From: Hymenobacter glacieicola
GTDB lineage: Bacteria > Bacteroidota > Bacteroidia > Cytophagales > Hymenobacteraceae
Direction of reading: 5' to 3'
Assembly (NCBI RefSeq): GCF_014640315.1
Contig: NZ_BMGS01000016.1
Coordinates: 1 to 64,000 of the forward strand
Length of the DNA: 64,000 nt
Below are positions 18,175 through 26,082 of the stretch, one piece after another; position 1 is the stretch's first letter; every line of letters starts with the position of its first letter. The position numbers and the translations under genes are program-made. The notes under the pieces were generated by a model, which was not told where the DNA came from, did no database searches, and saw nothing but the letters and a program-made list of their open reading frames with translations.

Positions 18175-19109
18175 AATAAGTCAGGGCGCAGGGCTTTTAC
18201 CCGTCCAAAGACGAAATGTTGCAGCGTGTTGAAGTTGATAGTGGGGTTCTTTCGCGCTTTTACAAAGTTCCAGCACTCCTCTCGCACCACGTCATAGTAG
18301 ACCGTGTGAAGCAGTTGAGGGATGCGACGGGCAGTAAAGCCGCCATCAAGATCAATTTTGGCGAACACCTTGTCTACCAGCGCTTGTGTAACAAATTCAG
18401 TGGCAATTTCTTCCTCGACCAATTTACGCTCGGCGTGCAGGGGAGCGCCCATCGTTTTCGCGTGCTTTTCTTTAAACTCCGAGGTAACAATCTTCGCCCA
18501 CGTCTGCCGTCCGTACTTGTTGAAGAAAGCATAGTTCTTGATAACCACCCCTTCCCCGCATCCTTGCCCGTCTTTAATGAGACACACGTTGTTTTGCAGT
18601 TCATGGCAGAACGCCTCAAAGGTTCCGTTGCGGATAATCTTGAGCGGAGCCAAGTACTCGATACCGTGCCGCTCAAGTAGCGGTTTATAGGCATTGTAAG
18701 GCAAATATGCCTCTGGTTCTTCTTCTGACTCGGCCATTAGGTGCGGGGCCGCTACATCGAACACGTAAAACTTGCGCCACGCATCATCTCGATAGGTGCT
18801 AATGGAGTGAGGCACCAGCCATTCCCCAAACAGCCGATGGTTGGGGTTTTCACTCAAATAGTTAAACAGTTCTACTGACTTACTGGCCCAGGCGTAAAAA
18901 CCGGCGTTGTCGGATTCAAGGCTTAGCTCGCGGTTGCGGCTGCCAGCCTTCACCACACCATCTTCCAACCATACGGAAGCATTGGTGCCATCAATCTTCG
19001 GGAATACATAGGTTTCTCCTAACTCAATTCCCAGCACCTCTGGCGTGCCAAAGCGCTCAAGGTGCATATACTTCTTAAATCTGCTGGCGGTAGCTACTGC
19101 CTGTTCCAT
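18171..19109 (-). CDS. RNA ligase (T4 Rnl2/nucleotidyltransferase family)
   Basis: 312 residues from ATG 19109; an in-frame ATG at 19205 lies upstream of the promoter and is rejected. Nucleotidyltransferase motifs are present: motif I KIDGTN with Lys38 as AMP acceptor, motif III around RLFGEW (92-97), motif IV EGVVIK (186-191) and motif V WAKIV with Lys206. The enzyme would seal 3'-OH/5'-phosphate RNA ends, typically to repair tRNAs cut by host defence. It is a single minus-strand gene placed between spanin-like and holin-like genes, with its own promoter and visibly lower GC than neighbours. Confidence 0.85.
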   Translation of the reverse strand: MEQAVATASRFKKYMHLERFGTPEVLGIELGETYVFPKIDGTNASVWLEDGVVKAGSRNRELSLESDNAGFYAWASKSVELFNYLSENPNHRLFGEWLVPHSISTYRDDAWRKFYVFDVAAPHLMAESEEEPEAYLPYNAYKPLLERHGIEYLAPLKIIRNGTFEAFCHELQNNVCLIKDGQGCGEGVVIKNYAFFNKYGRQTWAKIVTSEFKEKHAKTMGAPLHAERKLVEEEIATEFVTQALVDKVFAKIDLDGGFTARRIPQLLHTVYYDVVREECWNFVKARKNPTINFNTLQHFVFGRVKALRPDLF

Positions 19110-19132
19110 AAAGTAACGTGTTTGATTCAGCG

Positions 19133-19164
19133 CAATAGTACATATTCCTTTCGTTGTCTCCAAA
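19133..19164 (-). promoter_or_regulatory. Leftward promoter of RNA ligase
   Basis: Minus-strand TTTG (19164-19161), 20 bp, TACTATTG (19140-19133). An ACGAAAG element lies in the spacer. The gene starts 24 bases downstream. Confidence 0.7.
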
Positions 19165-19192
19165 TCTTCCGCCAACTTTATCTGTACCTTGC
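19165..19192 (+). promoter_or_regulatory. Rightward promoter of holin-like/endolysin genes
   Basis: AACTTTATCTG then TACCTTGC (19185-19192), exactly 20 bp from the CAAA at 19161-19164. The ATG at 19198 is only five bases from the -7 box, so the transcript is probably leaderless or nearly so. Confidence 0.65.
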
Positions 19193-19197
19193 TCACA

Positions 19198-19442
19198 TGG
19201 GCCAACTACTAGACCGTCTGAAATCCGAGACGCCCGTGTTCTGGAAGAACGTGCGCTCCCAAGCCATTTGGGCCATTACCTTCCTGGTGGGGGCCTACGC
19301 CGTAGACCTGGGCCACGCCCGGCTGAACCTGGTCAAGAACGTGGCCGTGGCCTTCGTGCAAGCCATGCTGTTCGGTATTGTCATTGCCGCCTCCTTTACC
19401 TGTATCAGCTCCACGGAGGTAGAAGACCAACCCACTCAATAA
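19198..19442 (+). CDS. Small membrane protein, candidate holin
   Basis: 81 residues. Two hydrophobic helices (AIWAITFLVGAYAVDL and VQAMLFGIVIAASFTCI) separated by a basic turn, with a charged C-terminal tail. It immediately precedes the M15 peptidase, which is the classical holin-endolysin order. Start chosen from ATG 19198 after the promoter; the longer frame to the left would run through the promoter. Confidence 0.65.
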
Positions 19443-19448
19443 GCACCA

Positions 19449-19931
19449 ATGGCAACCACCGCGCAACTAACTAAACGATACGGAGCGGCTTACCCCCGCA
19501 GCGCCGCTTTTGAAACGCGGTGGCTGACCATGTATAAATTTCCCGACTGGCTCAAGCCTCACTTTGCCACGGCCTATGGAGGGCAGCCGGTTACGCGCAT
19601 TTGGATGAATAAGGACGCGGTAACGCCCTTTGAGGCGGTGATGCGCGAACTGGTGGATACGGGCCGCATCAAGGAAATAAAAACCTACGACGGCTGCTAT
19701 AACCCACGTTTGATGCGTGGCCTGAACGCGCCTTCGGTTCACTCGTGGGCGCTGGCCTTTGATTTTAACGCCAAGCAGAACCCCCTGGGGAAAGCCCCTT
19801 ATCAGGCAGGTATGTTCACGCGGGAGTTTGTGGCTATTTGGAAGAAGCACGGTTTCCGCGCTGGCGCTGATTTCGGTGCTGGCCGTGCGGATTCGATGCA
19901 CTACGAGTATGTAGCCCTGGCCGTTAAATAG
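19449..19931 (+). CDS. M15-family peptidase endolysin
   Basis: 160 residues. The zinc site of M15 D-Ala-D-Ala/L-Ala-D-Glu peptidases is visible: SVHSWALAFDFN supplies His98 and Asp105 (SxHxxGxAxD with Gly replaced by Ala), and DSMHYEY supplies His151. It should cut peptidoglycan stem peptides at lysis. There is no signal peptide, so export would depend on the holin upstream, six bases away. Length fits stand-alone phage M15 endolysins. Confidence 0.85.
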   Translation: MATTAQLTKRYGAAYPRSAAFETRWLTMYKFPDWLKPHFATAYGGQPVTRIWMNKDAVTPFEAVMRELVDTGRIKEIKTYDGCYNPRLMRGLNAPSVHSWALAFDFNAKQNPLGKAPYQAGMFTREFVAIWKKHGFRAGADFGAGRADSMHYEYVALAVK

Positions 19932-19973
19932 TAATCTGCTAAGGAAGGCAGCAAAATAATTCTCCGCTACTGC

Positions 19974-20004
19974 TTGGTAGCAACGAAAGTTTCTTGTACT
20001 TTTC
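19974..20004 (+). promoter_or_regulatory. Rightward promoter of phosphoesterase operon
   Basis: TTG (19974-19976), 20 bp containing AACGAAAGTTTCTTG, then TACTTTTC (19997-20004). ATG of the next gene is 31 bases further. Confidence 0.65.
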
Positions 20005-20035
20005 GGACAAGTAAGCACTTGTACCACACGTCTCT

Positions 20036-21556
20036 ATGCCCGGACAATTAACCACTGACTCCCTCGCTGGGCACGCCCGCGAGGTGTATGCTATTCTGCC
20101 CACCACCGACCCGGCCGAACTATCGGAACAGTTGCTCGTCTCGTATCCGCAGTACAAGCAGTACGCCCGCAAGGCGGTAATGACGGCCTGCCGCCGCGCC
20201 ATTCAGGGCACAAGCGGCTGGACGCCCCGCAAAGGAGAGGCAGCCGAGGCGCAGGCCGACGTAGAGGTGGAGTTGGATGAAGAAGCGGAATTGCCGTGGG
20301 TGGTCGAGAACGGGGAGTACGCCTGGACGGCGGGCAACGGCAAGGCCATTCGCTTGTCCGTTGCCATTGTTGATGAGCTATTCTTCCAGTACAGCGTCCA
20401 CGGGCTGAACAAGTCTCAGGTGCAGATTCTCAACGACTTTGGCCTGCAACCCTGGCAGTGGAACAGCATCAAAGTACGCCTGTTTCTGCAAAAGACCAGT
20501 AACGTCTTTTCGCCCCACACCGTCTCCATTACCGCCCCCGAGCAGTTAGAGGCCATGATGGAGGCTAAGATGAGCCGCCGCTACGAAAAGCAGGGGCCGC
20601 TTATCGAGCGGGCGCACGCCAACGCCGCCGTGAAGCAGCTCAACAAGGTGCTGGAACAGAACGCCAAGCGCGACGCCTTCTGGGATGAGTTTCGCATGGA
20701 AATGGCCGACTTGCTGCCTACCACGCGCTACCGCTACGTGCCCCGCGTGCCGACCGGCCCCTCAGCTCCTGAGCACCTGGTCGTAACCCTGGCCGACCCG
20801 CACATCGGGGCCGAAGTAGACAAGATGCTCAACTCCCCGGCCTACAATTGGGACGTGGCAAAGGGCTACGCGCAACAGATGGCCGACCGCATCAACGAGC
20901 GCGGAGCCAAGAAGGTCTACCTCGCCGGGCTAGGAGATTTTATTGAGTCGTGGAGTGCAAAAAACCACGCAAACAGCTTCCTGAGCATGGGCCGGGGGAT
21001 GCGTGGGGCCAAGGCCGTGTTCTCGGCCCTTGAGTTCATGTCCTTCCTGATTGAGCGCATTAACAACGTGGCCGAGGTGTGGGGCATTAGCGGAAACCAT
21101 GACCGCGTAAGCGCCGATAGCCACGACGATACGCGGGGCGAGGCCGCCGAGCTGCTGTTCGGCTTGCTGCAAGAGCGGTACGCCAACACCGGCATCCAGT
21201 TCTCGTACCAGTACGACGTGCTGGTGAAGGCGGTAGACGGCATCTGCTACCTAATGACGCACAACCACCTGGGGCTTGCCAAGGGCGAGAAAAACATGTT
21301 GGAAACGCTCATGCGCCACCGAATCCCCGGCCTGTACTGCGTTATTCTCGGGGCGCACTGGCATTCGCGGCAAACCAGCATGGACTCCGATTCTTACCGC
21401 CGCTACGTGTGCCCGCCCCTGTTCACCGGCAATGGCTACTCCTCGGACGGCGGCTGGTCAACGCTCCCTGGCTTTATGACCTTCGAGAGCCGGGGCGGCA
21501 AGTTCCCCCGCGTCATTGATGAACCTCTGTACAATCTACAAACCCAAATTGCTTAA
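20036..21556 (+). CDS. Calcineurin-like metallophosphoesterase with N-terminal helical domain
   Basis: 506 residues. Metallophosphoesterase motifs appear in order: LADPHIG (Asp254, His256), GLGDFIES (near 302), GISGNHDR (near 351-358), THNHLG and GAHWHSRQ, giving the di-metal site of the SbcD/Mre11-type fold. The first 240 residues carry an acidic stretch and a helical region (VDELFFQYSVHGLNKSQVQ) that may be DNA-binding. Substrate could be DNA ends or a nucleotide. It heads an operon with three membrane proteins. SbcD-like nuclease is possible but no SbcC partner is present. Confidence 0.75.
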   Translation: MPGQLTTDSLAGHAREVYAILPTTDPAELSEQLLVSYPQYKQYARKAVMTACRRAIQGTSGWTPRKGEAAEAQADVEVELDEEAELPWVVENGEYAWTAGNGKAIRLSVAIVDELFFQYSVHGLNKSQVQILNDFGLQPWQWNSIKVRLFLQKTSNVFSPHTVSITAPEQLEAMMEAKMSRRYEKQGPLIERAHANAAVKQLNKVLEQNAKRDAFWDEFRMEMADLLPTTRYRYVPRVPTGPSAPEHLVVTLADPHIGAEVDKMLNSPAYNWDVAKGYAQQMADRINERGAKKVYLAGLGDFIESWSAKNHANSFLSMGRGMRGAKAVFSALEFMSFLIERINNVAEVWGISGNHDRVSADSHDDTRGEAAELLFGLLQERYANTGIQFSYQYDVLVKAVDGICYLMTHNHLGLAKGEKNMLETLMRHRIPGLYCVILGAHWHSRQTSMDSDSYRRYVCPPLFTGNGYSSDGGWSTLPGFMTFESRGGKFPRVIDEPLYNLQTQIA

Positions 21557-21566
21557 CCAACCAGCC

Positions 21567-22052
21567 ATGCCCACCAAGATTATTGACAAGCTAACGGATG
21601 CCGTTGGCCGGGTTCACGACTTTCTGTTTGACGTTCGATTCTCTCCACATAGTCCAGGGGGAGTGGTTAGTACACCAACACCAACAGGTAGAGCAGTTAT
21701 AACAGCGCTTAATATAGTCGCCTACTTCGTGTTCTGCTACTTCGCCGCCTTCTTCGCTCAGGCGGTAACAGGGGTCAAGATTGACTTCAACGACATAAAC
21801 AGAATCCTGCTGACCATTTTCTTCATTAAGAAGGCCGCCAAAATCATCCTGCAACCAACCAACCCCATGAGACAACTTATCGTCCTTCTGTTCTCAGTCG
21901 CCGTCGCCATGATTGGCTACACCATTCACGGGAGCATCTTCTGGTCCATCGTGGACTTCATCTTCTCGCCCATTGCTCTGATTAAGTGGCTTATCTGCCA
22001 CGAGCTTACGCTTACTGTCTTGCATCAAACCTTCGACTTCTTACTCAAGTAG
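21567..22052 (+). CDS. Multi-span membrane protein
   Basis: 161 residues from ATG 21567, preceded by AACCAACC. Three to four hydrophobic helices are visible (ALNIVAYFVFCYFAAFFA; LIVLLFSVAVAMIGYTI; IFWSIVDFIFSPIALIKWL). Not recognised. It is followed by two further membrane proteins, so the operon may encode an envelope-modifying or superinfection-exclusion function (inference). Confidence 0.65.
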   Translation: MPTKIIDKLTDAVGRVHDFLFDVRFSPHSPGGVVSTPTPTGRAVITALNIVAYFVFCYFAAFFAQAVTGVKIDFNDINRILLTIFFIKKAAKIILQPTNPMRQLIVLLFSVAVAMIGYTIHGSIFWSIVDFIFSPIALIKWLICHELTLTVLHQTFDFLLK

Positions 22053-22056
22053 CCCC

Positions 22057-22281
22057 ATGAAACAAACCCTCGCTTTCCAACTCTACGGCACCCGGCGTGA
22101 TGCCGCCGTATTCTTCGTTACCCTCGCCCTCTTTGTTGCAGGCTTGCTTGGCTTAATCTTCACACCAGACGCCGATTCTCTGGGTCTAGGCGCTACCATC
22201 GTCGGCGGGGCAATGTTCGGCCTTAATTTCGGCGCAACGCTCCTGAGCAAAGAAAACCGCCGTCTGCGTGGAGAACTATAA
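22057..22281 (+). CDS. Small two-helix membrane protein
   Basis: 74 residues. Hydrophobic helices FFVTLALFVAGLLGLIF and GATIVGGAMFGLNFGATLL, basic N-terminus and charged C-terminal tail (SKENRRLRGEL). ATG lies four bases after the previous stop and the end overlaps the next gene by 14 bases. A second holin-like or accessory membrane protein is possible. Confidence 0.6.
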   Translation: MKQTLAFQLYGTRRDAAVFFVTLALFVAGLLGLIFTPDADSLGLGATIVGGAMFGLNFGATLLSKENRRLRGEL

Positions 22282-22699
22282 TCCACAGACTCTCTACTAC
22301 TGCTGCTTGTGGGCGCTGCTGTGCTACGTGTATATCGACGCTCGGGCACAGGGCGCACTCACGCTGCTCTCGCGGGAGTTCATCCCGCCTACCGCTCAGC
22401 AGAGGCTTAACCAACCTCTGCACCGCGCCTATCCTGCCTGCTACGCCCTGCTAGTGTTCACGGTAGCCTTTCTTATGCGCAACCCGTGGCTGCTGCTGGC
22501 GGGAGTGCTGGTTCGAGTTGCCGTCTTTGACCCGATACTCAACTGGCGTAAAGGCGACCCGGCATTTGCCGTGGGCAGCTCGGCTAGCACGGACAAAGCC
22601 ATTCGGTTTATAGCCAAGCTCCTGCACGCCAACCCCTCCGTCGTCAGCGCCGTAGTTCGTGGCATGGCTTTTGGCTTACTATACGTGTTGCCCGTCTGA
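22268..22699 (+). CDS. Membrane protein with GTG start
   Basis: 143 residues; GTG at 22268 within the end of the preceding gene, giving MENYNPQTLYYCC. Hydrophobic segments LYYCCLWALLCYVYI, YALLVFTVAFLM and PWLLLAGVLVRVAVF suggest three membrane spans. Last gene of the phosphoesterase operon before the terminator at 22723. Function unknown. Confidence 0.6.
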   Translation: MENYNPQTLYYCCLWALLCYVYIDARAQGALTLLSREFIPPTAQQRLNQPLHRAYPACYALLVFTVAFLMRNPWLLLAGVLVRVAVFDPILNWRKGDPAFAVGSSASTDKAIRFIAKLLHANPSVVSAVVRGMAFGLLYVLPV

Positions 22700-22722
22700 G
22701 CCTATCAGATATTGCTTTCGAG

Positions 22723-22751
22723 AAAGCCCCGTGGTTTTGCTGCGGGGTTTT
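22723..22751 (+). terminator. Rho-independent terminator
   Basis: AAAGCCCCG paired with CGGGGTTTT (one G-U) around a 10-11-nt loop, followed by a short T-rich stretch, 23 bases after the membrane-protein operon. It separates that operon from the non-coding transcription unit. Confidence 0.8.
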
Positions 22752-22778
22752 CTGTGAAAAATATTTTCGCAACAGCAG

Positions 22779-22808
22779 TTGCAAGAGCGAAAATTTCCCG
22801 TACTTTTG
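22779..22808 (+). promoter_or_regulatory. Promoter of the non-coding transcription unit
   Basis: TTG (22779-22781), 19 bp, then TACTTTTG (22801-22808), an exact TAnnTTTG -7 box. GCGAAAATTT lies in the spacer as in other phage promoters. The predicted start, about 22815, directly precedes the first paired element GGTGGAG (22819-22825). Confidence 0.75.
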
Positions 22809-22814
22809 GTATCA

Positions 22815-23396
22815 ACAAGGTGGAGTCGGATAATCGTATTCCCTAGACCCATTGGTAATGACGGGCTGTTGTTCGCCCCGAACTGGCAGAGTATTGGTTG
22901 GTACCAACTGAGAAGTGTCGTCTAGCCGTTGCAACGGTGGTGGTTCAATTCCACCCTCCACTTCAATTACAGCCAGCCAATCGGGCGGCTGCCATAATAG
23001 AGAGTAGCAAGGGACACGGCTAAGACGGATAACAAGCCCCTGCTGAGAAACTACCAAGCCCTCCACCGCGCAAGCCGATGGGCTCAGGCGTTACTCTCTA
23101 CCTTTCCCCAAACAGGGCGTCGCCTAAAGAAACTCTCGTCCGACTGCACGGGAGAGAAGGCAATGATTGGTGTATCCCGTTGCTCCCTGCGCGTTGCCAG
23201 AACGAGTCTTGGCGGACTTGTTCTGCCTACCGCACACGCGAATCATCGGCGGGAATACATAGTAGGGGGTGGCGACTGAAAAGATTTGCCCCTAATCATT
23301 GCAAGCAGTAAAACAGAACCCTGGACGCCTCTCCCGGAAGCGCACCAGCCGGGGTCGAAAAGCAAAAGCCCCGACTGGACAACCAGTTGGGGCTTT
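22815..23396 (+). ncRNA. Candidate large structured non-coding RNA with a tRNA-like T-arm
   Basis: About 580 nt between a strong promoter and strong terminator with no convincing reading frame. Helices seen by eye: 11 bp with one G-U at 22998-23008/23090-23100; 11 bp with one G-U at 23198-23208/23215-23225; CGGCT 23017-23021 with AGCCG 23073-23077; TAGGGG 23263-23268 with CCCCTA 23289-23294; CCCGG 23333-23337 with CCGGG 23349-23353; palindromes GTTGGTACCAAC and CCGTTGCAACGG. At 22939-22955 there is a canonical T-arm (GGTGG, loop TTCAATT, CCACC) followed by CTCCACT, which can pair with the 5' GGTGGAG. CTCCACC at 23061-23067 is an alternative partner. Not a complete tRNA, and no tmRNA tag frame was found. 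Size and phage setting recall the ROOL and GOLLD large phage RNAs, but identity is not established. Confidence 0.65.
23365..23396. terminator. Strong bidirectional terminator
   Basis: 14-bp stem AAAGCCCCGACTGG / CCAGTTGGGGCTTT (one mismatch or wobble) with ACAA loop, A-run before and T-rich sequence after. It ends the non-coding RNA and also serves the convergent gene ending at 23416. Confidence 0.9.
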
Positions 23397-23415
23397 CTGT
23401 TTCCAGTCAGGGTGA

Positions 23416-25050
23416 CTAGGCGTATTGAATCACAATAATCAAGTCATTGGCCCCGATGCCGGAAACCAGGCCTCCGACCAGCGTACCCAGGCTCGGGGCC
23501 GTGCCAATGGTAATACCCAGGCCGTTTGTAAGCGTGATGTACTTGCCGTCCAGGGAGAAGCGGAAAGTCTGCCCGGCCGGGATGGCAAAGCTAATGGCCG
23601 GTACGCTGCCCGTGGTCGGGGTGGTGGCCTGGTTAAAGATGTTTAAGTAGCGCAGCGTCGTCGTCGTGTTCGTGACGTGGACGGAGTAGAGCTGGGCCGG
23701 GGCGTTTTTAATGAGGGCCGGAGTGCCCGCCAGCGAGGAGGACGTGTACACCGTGGCCGGGGCGGCATTGTTGATGGTCAGGTTGCCTACGACGGGTACT
23801 GCCCCGCCGACCAAGGGCGGGGTTCCGGCCGCGATGGTTTGCAGGGCCGTATTGGCAATGTCCTGTTTAGCCGCCGTGGCTACTTTGCTATCCAGATTAG
23901 CAAGGGAGGCATTCCCGGCCGTTTGCAGGGCCGACGTTGCCACCTTCGTATCGAGGCTGTTGAGGGCCGTGATTTCCAGGTTTTGATTGGCCGCCGTCGC
24001 CGCCCCGGTGGGCAAGGGTTGGGAGACTTGGCTTACCTGCTGGTTAACCGGAAAGGTCACGGCGACAGCCAGCGGATTGCCCGCGTCGTTCTTGATTTCA
24101 ACCTCCCCCTGCACACTGACCGCCTGCACGGAGGGAAAGGCCACCTGCGCGGTTACGGAGCCGCTGACGGGCAGCGGATTGGGCAGGTTCACGTCCACCG
24201 GCACCCGCCCGTTGACCGGGGCAGGGAGCTTATCACCCACGGCCTGCACGGCGCGGGTGGTGGCCGCCTGCCCGGTGGTCGTGGCGTAGTCCGCGCTCGG
24301 GTTGTCGAGGACGACGTGCAGGGGCGCGGCCCGCAGTTCCGTATCGGTCAGCGCGTCGCTTTGCTGGCTCTGCTGGGCGGCGAGTACGAGCTGGTCCAGG
24401 ATGGCCGCGAGTTGGGCTTCAATGGCCTGCTGCTGGACTTCCGTGGCCGCCCCGTAGGCCAGGCTCGACTCGCTGACAATGTTTACGTCTAGGGTGCTGT
24501 TGAGCACGTCTACGCGCAGCTTTTGGGGCTCGCGCAAGCTCACCAGCAGGTTCCCGGCCTCATCGGTATGCAGCTTGTTGTCGAGCGAGACGAGGCGCTG
24601 GGCGGAAAGCGTCTGCATGGCCGAGTCGTCGGGGCTGCTACCGCTGCCGCCGCCCGTGGGGCCTTCGTAGGTAGGCGTACCGTCGTCGGTGGTGGGCACG
24701 GCGGCGGTGTTGGTGGCCTGCACCCCGGCCCCTTGAATAAGAAAGGTGGAGTCAAAGCCGAAGGGGGTGCGGCGGCGGAAGGGCTGCTCGGCCAGGGTGG
24801 CGGGCGAGGCCCAGGCGGCGAGGAAGTCGGCCCGGTCCTCGAAGGCCAGGTAGCGGAAGGAGGCCGAGTTGCCGGAGCGGGTACGGGAGATAATCAGCCA
24901 GTAGCCGAGCGCCGGGACGGCCATTGCATAATATTCTACCCCTGTGCTAGTTGAGTGTATTTCGAGTAAGGTTAGCTGCGCCTGCTGGGCCACGATAAGG
25001 GCGGTATTAAAGGGTGGATTGTTCCGGTCCAAGATACCAAAAAGCCGCAC
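23416..25050 (-). CDS. Head-fibre/decoration-like structural protein
   Basis: Up to 544 residues. An N-terminal domain is followed by a Thr/Gly/Pro linker, then long repeats of short helical heptads (VATSALQTAGNASLANLDS, KVATAAKQDIANTAL), a beta region of VPVDVNLPNPLPVSGSV type and a beta-rich end. This pattern resembles phage head or tail fibres. The GTG start at 25050 lies inside a leftward terminator hairpin (25041-25066). A TTG at about 25032, GTG at about 24993 or ATG at about 24929 are alternatives. It is the only fibre-like gene in the leftward early block. Confidence 0.65.
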   Translation of the reverse strand: MRLFGILDRNNPPFNTALIVAQQAQLTLLEIHSTSTGVEYYAMAVPALGYWLIISRTRSGNSASFRYLAFEDRADFLAAWASPATLAEQPFRRRTPFGFDSTFLIQGAGVQATNTAAVPTTDDGTPTYEGPTGGGSGSSPDDSAMQTLSAQRLVSLDNKLHTDEAGNLLVSLREPQKLRVDVLNSTLDVNIVSESSLAYGAATEVQQQAIEAQLAAILDQLVLAAQQSQQSDALTDTELRAAPLHVVLDNPSADYATTTGQAATTRAVQAVGDKLPAPVNGRVPVDVNLPNPLPVSGSVTAQVAFPSVQAVSVQGEVEIKNDAGNPLAVAVTFPVNQQVSQVSQPLPTGAATAANQNLEITALNSLDTKVATSALQTAGNASLANLDSKVATAAKQDIANTALQTIAAGTPPLVGGAVPVVGNLTINNAAPATVYTSSSLAGTPALIKNAPAQLYSVHVTNTTTTLRYLNIFNQATTPTTGSVPAISFAIPAGQTFRFSLDGKYITLTNGLGITIGTAPSLGTLVGGLVSGIGANDLIIVIQYA

Positions 25051-25066
25051 CCTAATGGATGCGGCT
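25041..25066 (-). terminator. Leftward terminator overlapping a putative start
   Basis: Read on the minus strand AGCCGCA, 10-nt loop, TGCGGCT then a TTTTT run. It follows the gene ending at 25097 and separates the leftward operon from the fibre-like gene. Confidence 0.75.
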
Positions 25067-25096
25067 CGGTGGAGGTAGCCGGTTCAACGACGAGGG

Positions 25097-25396
25097 TTAT
25101 TCGTCCTCGTCAACGTCAAATTCTTCCTCCTCATCATACAAGTATTCAAAAGGGTTGATGCCAGATTCCAACCCATGCTCCGCTACCACCTTAATAACCT
25201 CCGGGGCATCAGTTACTAACGTAAATTGCTTGGCATCAGCGGCAAAGGATATTTCGGAATGTTTGCCCAGCACTTCATAGAAGTACAACCCTTTGCCGAT
25301 AATACCCTCAATCTTCTCGGGGGTAGACAGGAATACGCCGGATAGGTCGCCCGACCGGCCGCAATCCTTATAGAATTTGTACAGGGCTTGTGCCAT
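25097..25396 (-). CDS. Hypothetical protein with acidic C-terminus (99 aa)
   Basis: Begins MAQALYKFYKDCGRSGDLSG; the last 15 residues are almost all Asp/Glu (DEEEEFDVDEDE). No family recognised. The start is preceded on the minus strand by AACCAACC, the leader motif shared with many small genes further upstream. The acidic tail could mimic DNA, but that is speculative. Confidence 0.65.
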   Translation of the reverse strand: MAQALYKFYKDCGRSGDLSGVFLSTPEKIEGIIGKGLYFYEVLGKHSEISFAADAKQFTLVTDAPEVIKVVAEHGLESGINPFEYLYDEEEEFDVDEDE

Positions 25397-25408
25397 AGTA
25401 AAGGTTGG

Positions 25409-25876
25409 TTATTTGGTGAGTACTCGTTGAACAAACTCTTGCAAGGGCAGGCTAATCCACTCCTTTGCCTGCCGGTAAAACTCGGGCTTCTGCCCCTCGC
25501 AGGCTTGCAGCAGCACCTGGGCCGCTTCCTGGCAGAAGGCGTGCTGGTGGGCGTGCCACTCGGCGGCCGGGGTATCCTCGCTGAACCGGGCGCGTTGGGG
25601 GCGGTTGCGGTGGTCCGTGACGGGTGTAGTGGGCATGTACCAGTCGCCCATACGCGGGGGCTTGGGGCCGCACAACCCGAGCGGGGCGTCGCAGAGCGCT
25701 TCGTAGAGCGTTTGCAGGTCAGCGGCCTTGATCTTGTGCCGCAAAGCCGTGAGTAGCGCCCGCTCGCTCTTGTATTCCGTGGCCGTGTGCAGGTTCTTGG
25801 GAACGTGGCCTATATCCGTGTTCACCACCGGCCGCAGAAGGCCGGATTCCTGGTAGGGCGAAGCCGGGCTGTTCAT
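25409..25876 (-). CDS. Hypothetical protein (155 aa)
   Basis: Begins MNSPASPYQESGLLRPVVN; helical, with several His/Cys but no clear metal motif. Its ATG overlaps the stop of the upstream membrane protein gene (ATGA). Part of the leftward operon; function unknown. Confidence 0.65.
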   Translation of the reverse strand: MNSPASPYQESGLLRPVVNTDIGHVPKNLHTATEYKSERALLTALRHKIKAADLQTLYEALCDAPLGLCGPKPPRMGDWYMPTTPVTDHRNRPQRARFSEDTPAAEWHAHQHAFCQEAAQVLLQACEGQKPEFYRQAKEWISLPLQEFVQRVLTK

Positions 25877-26082
25877 GCAAAGAAGAACTTAAAACCGTTC
25901 GACACAATCCAAAGAAAACCAGCGGAGAAAAGAAGCCCTACTGTCAACTGAATAGCGCCTAGCTTACGCTTCCCTTCCTCCATCAAAGATAGAAGGCCGG
26001 TAAAGACATTAAGCGACAGAAAGCCGGAGGCCAGGACGAGGATAATCCAGCCAATAAAGAGAAAACAGTTAAAGAAGGTCAT
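25873..26082 (-). CDS. Small two-span membrane protein
   Basis: 69 residues. Helices FLFIGWIILVLASGFLSL and LTVGLLFSAGFLWIVSNGF separated by a charged loop (EEGKRKLG). Stop overlaps the next start by four bases and its start overlaps the RusA-like gene. Function unknown. Confidence 0.65.
   Translation of the reverse strand: MTFFNCFLFIGWIILVLASGFLSLNVFTGLLSLMEEGKRKLGAIQLTVGLLFSAGFLWIVSNGFKFFFA

Noticed and set aside
22819-22963. Complete tRNA or tmRNA
   Set aside because: T-arm and 7-bp acceptor can be drawn, but the 145-base span lacks normal D and anticodon arms, and no tag frame ending in Ala-Ala plus stop was found.
22812-23066. Minus-strand frame in the non-coding unit (contains GGIEPPPLQRL)
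   Set aside because: This peptide is the typical antisense translation of a tRNA-type T-arm, not a gene; promoter and terminator point the other way.
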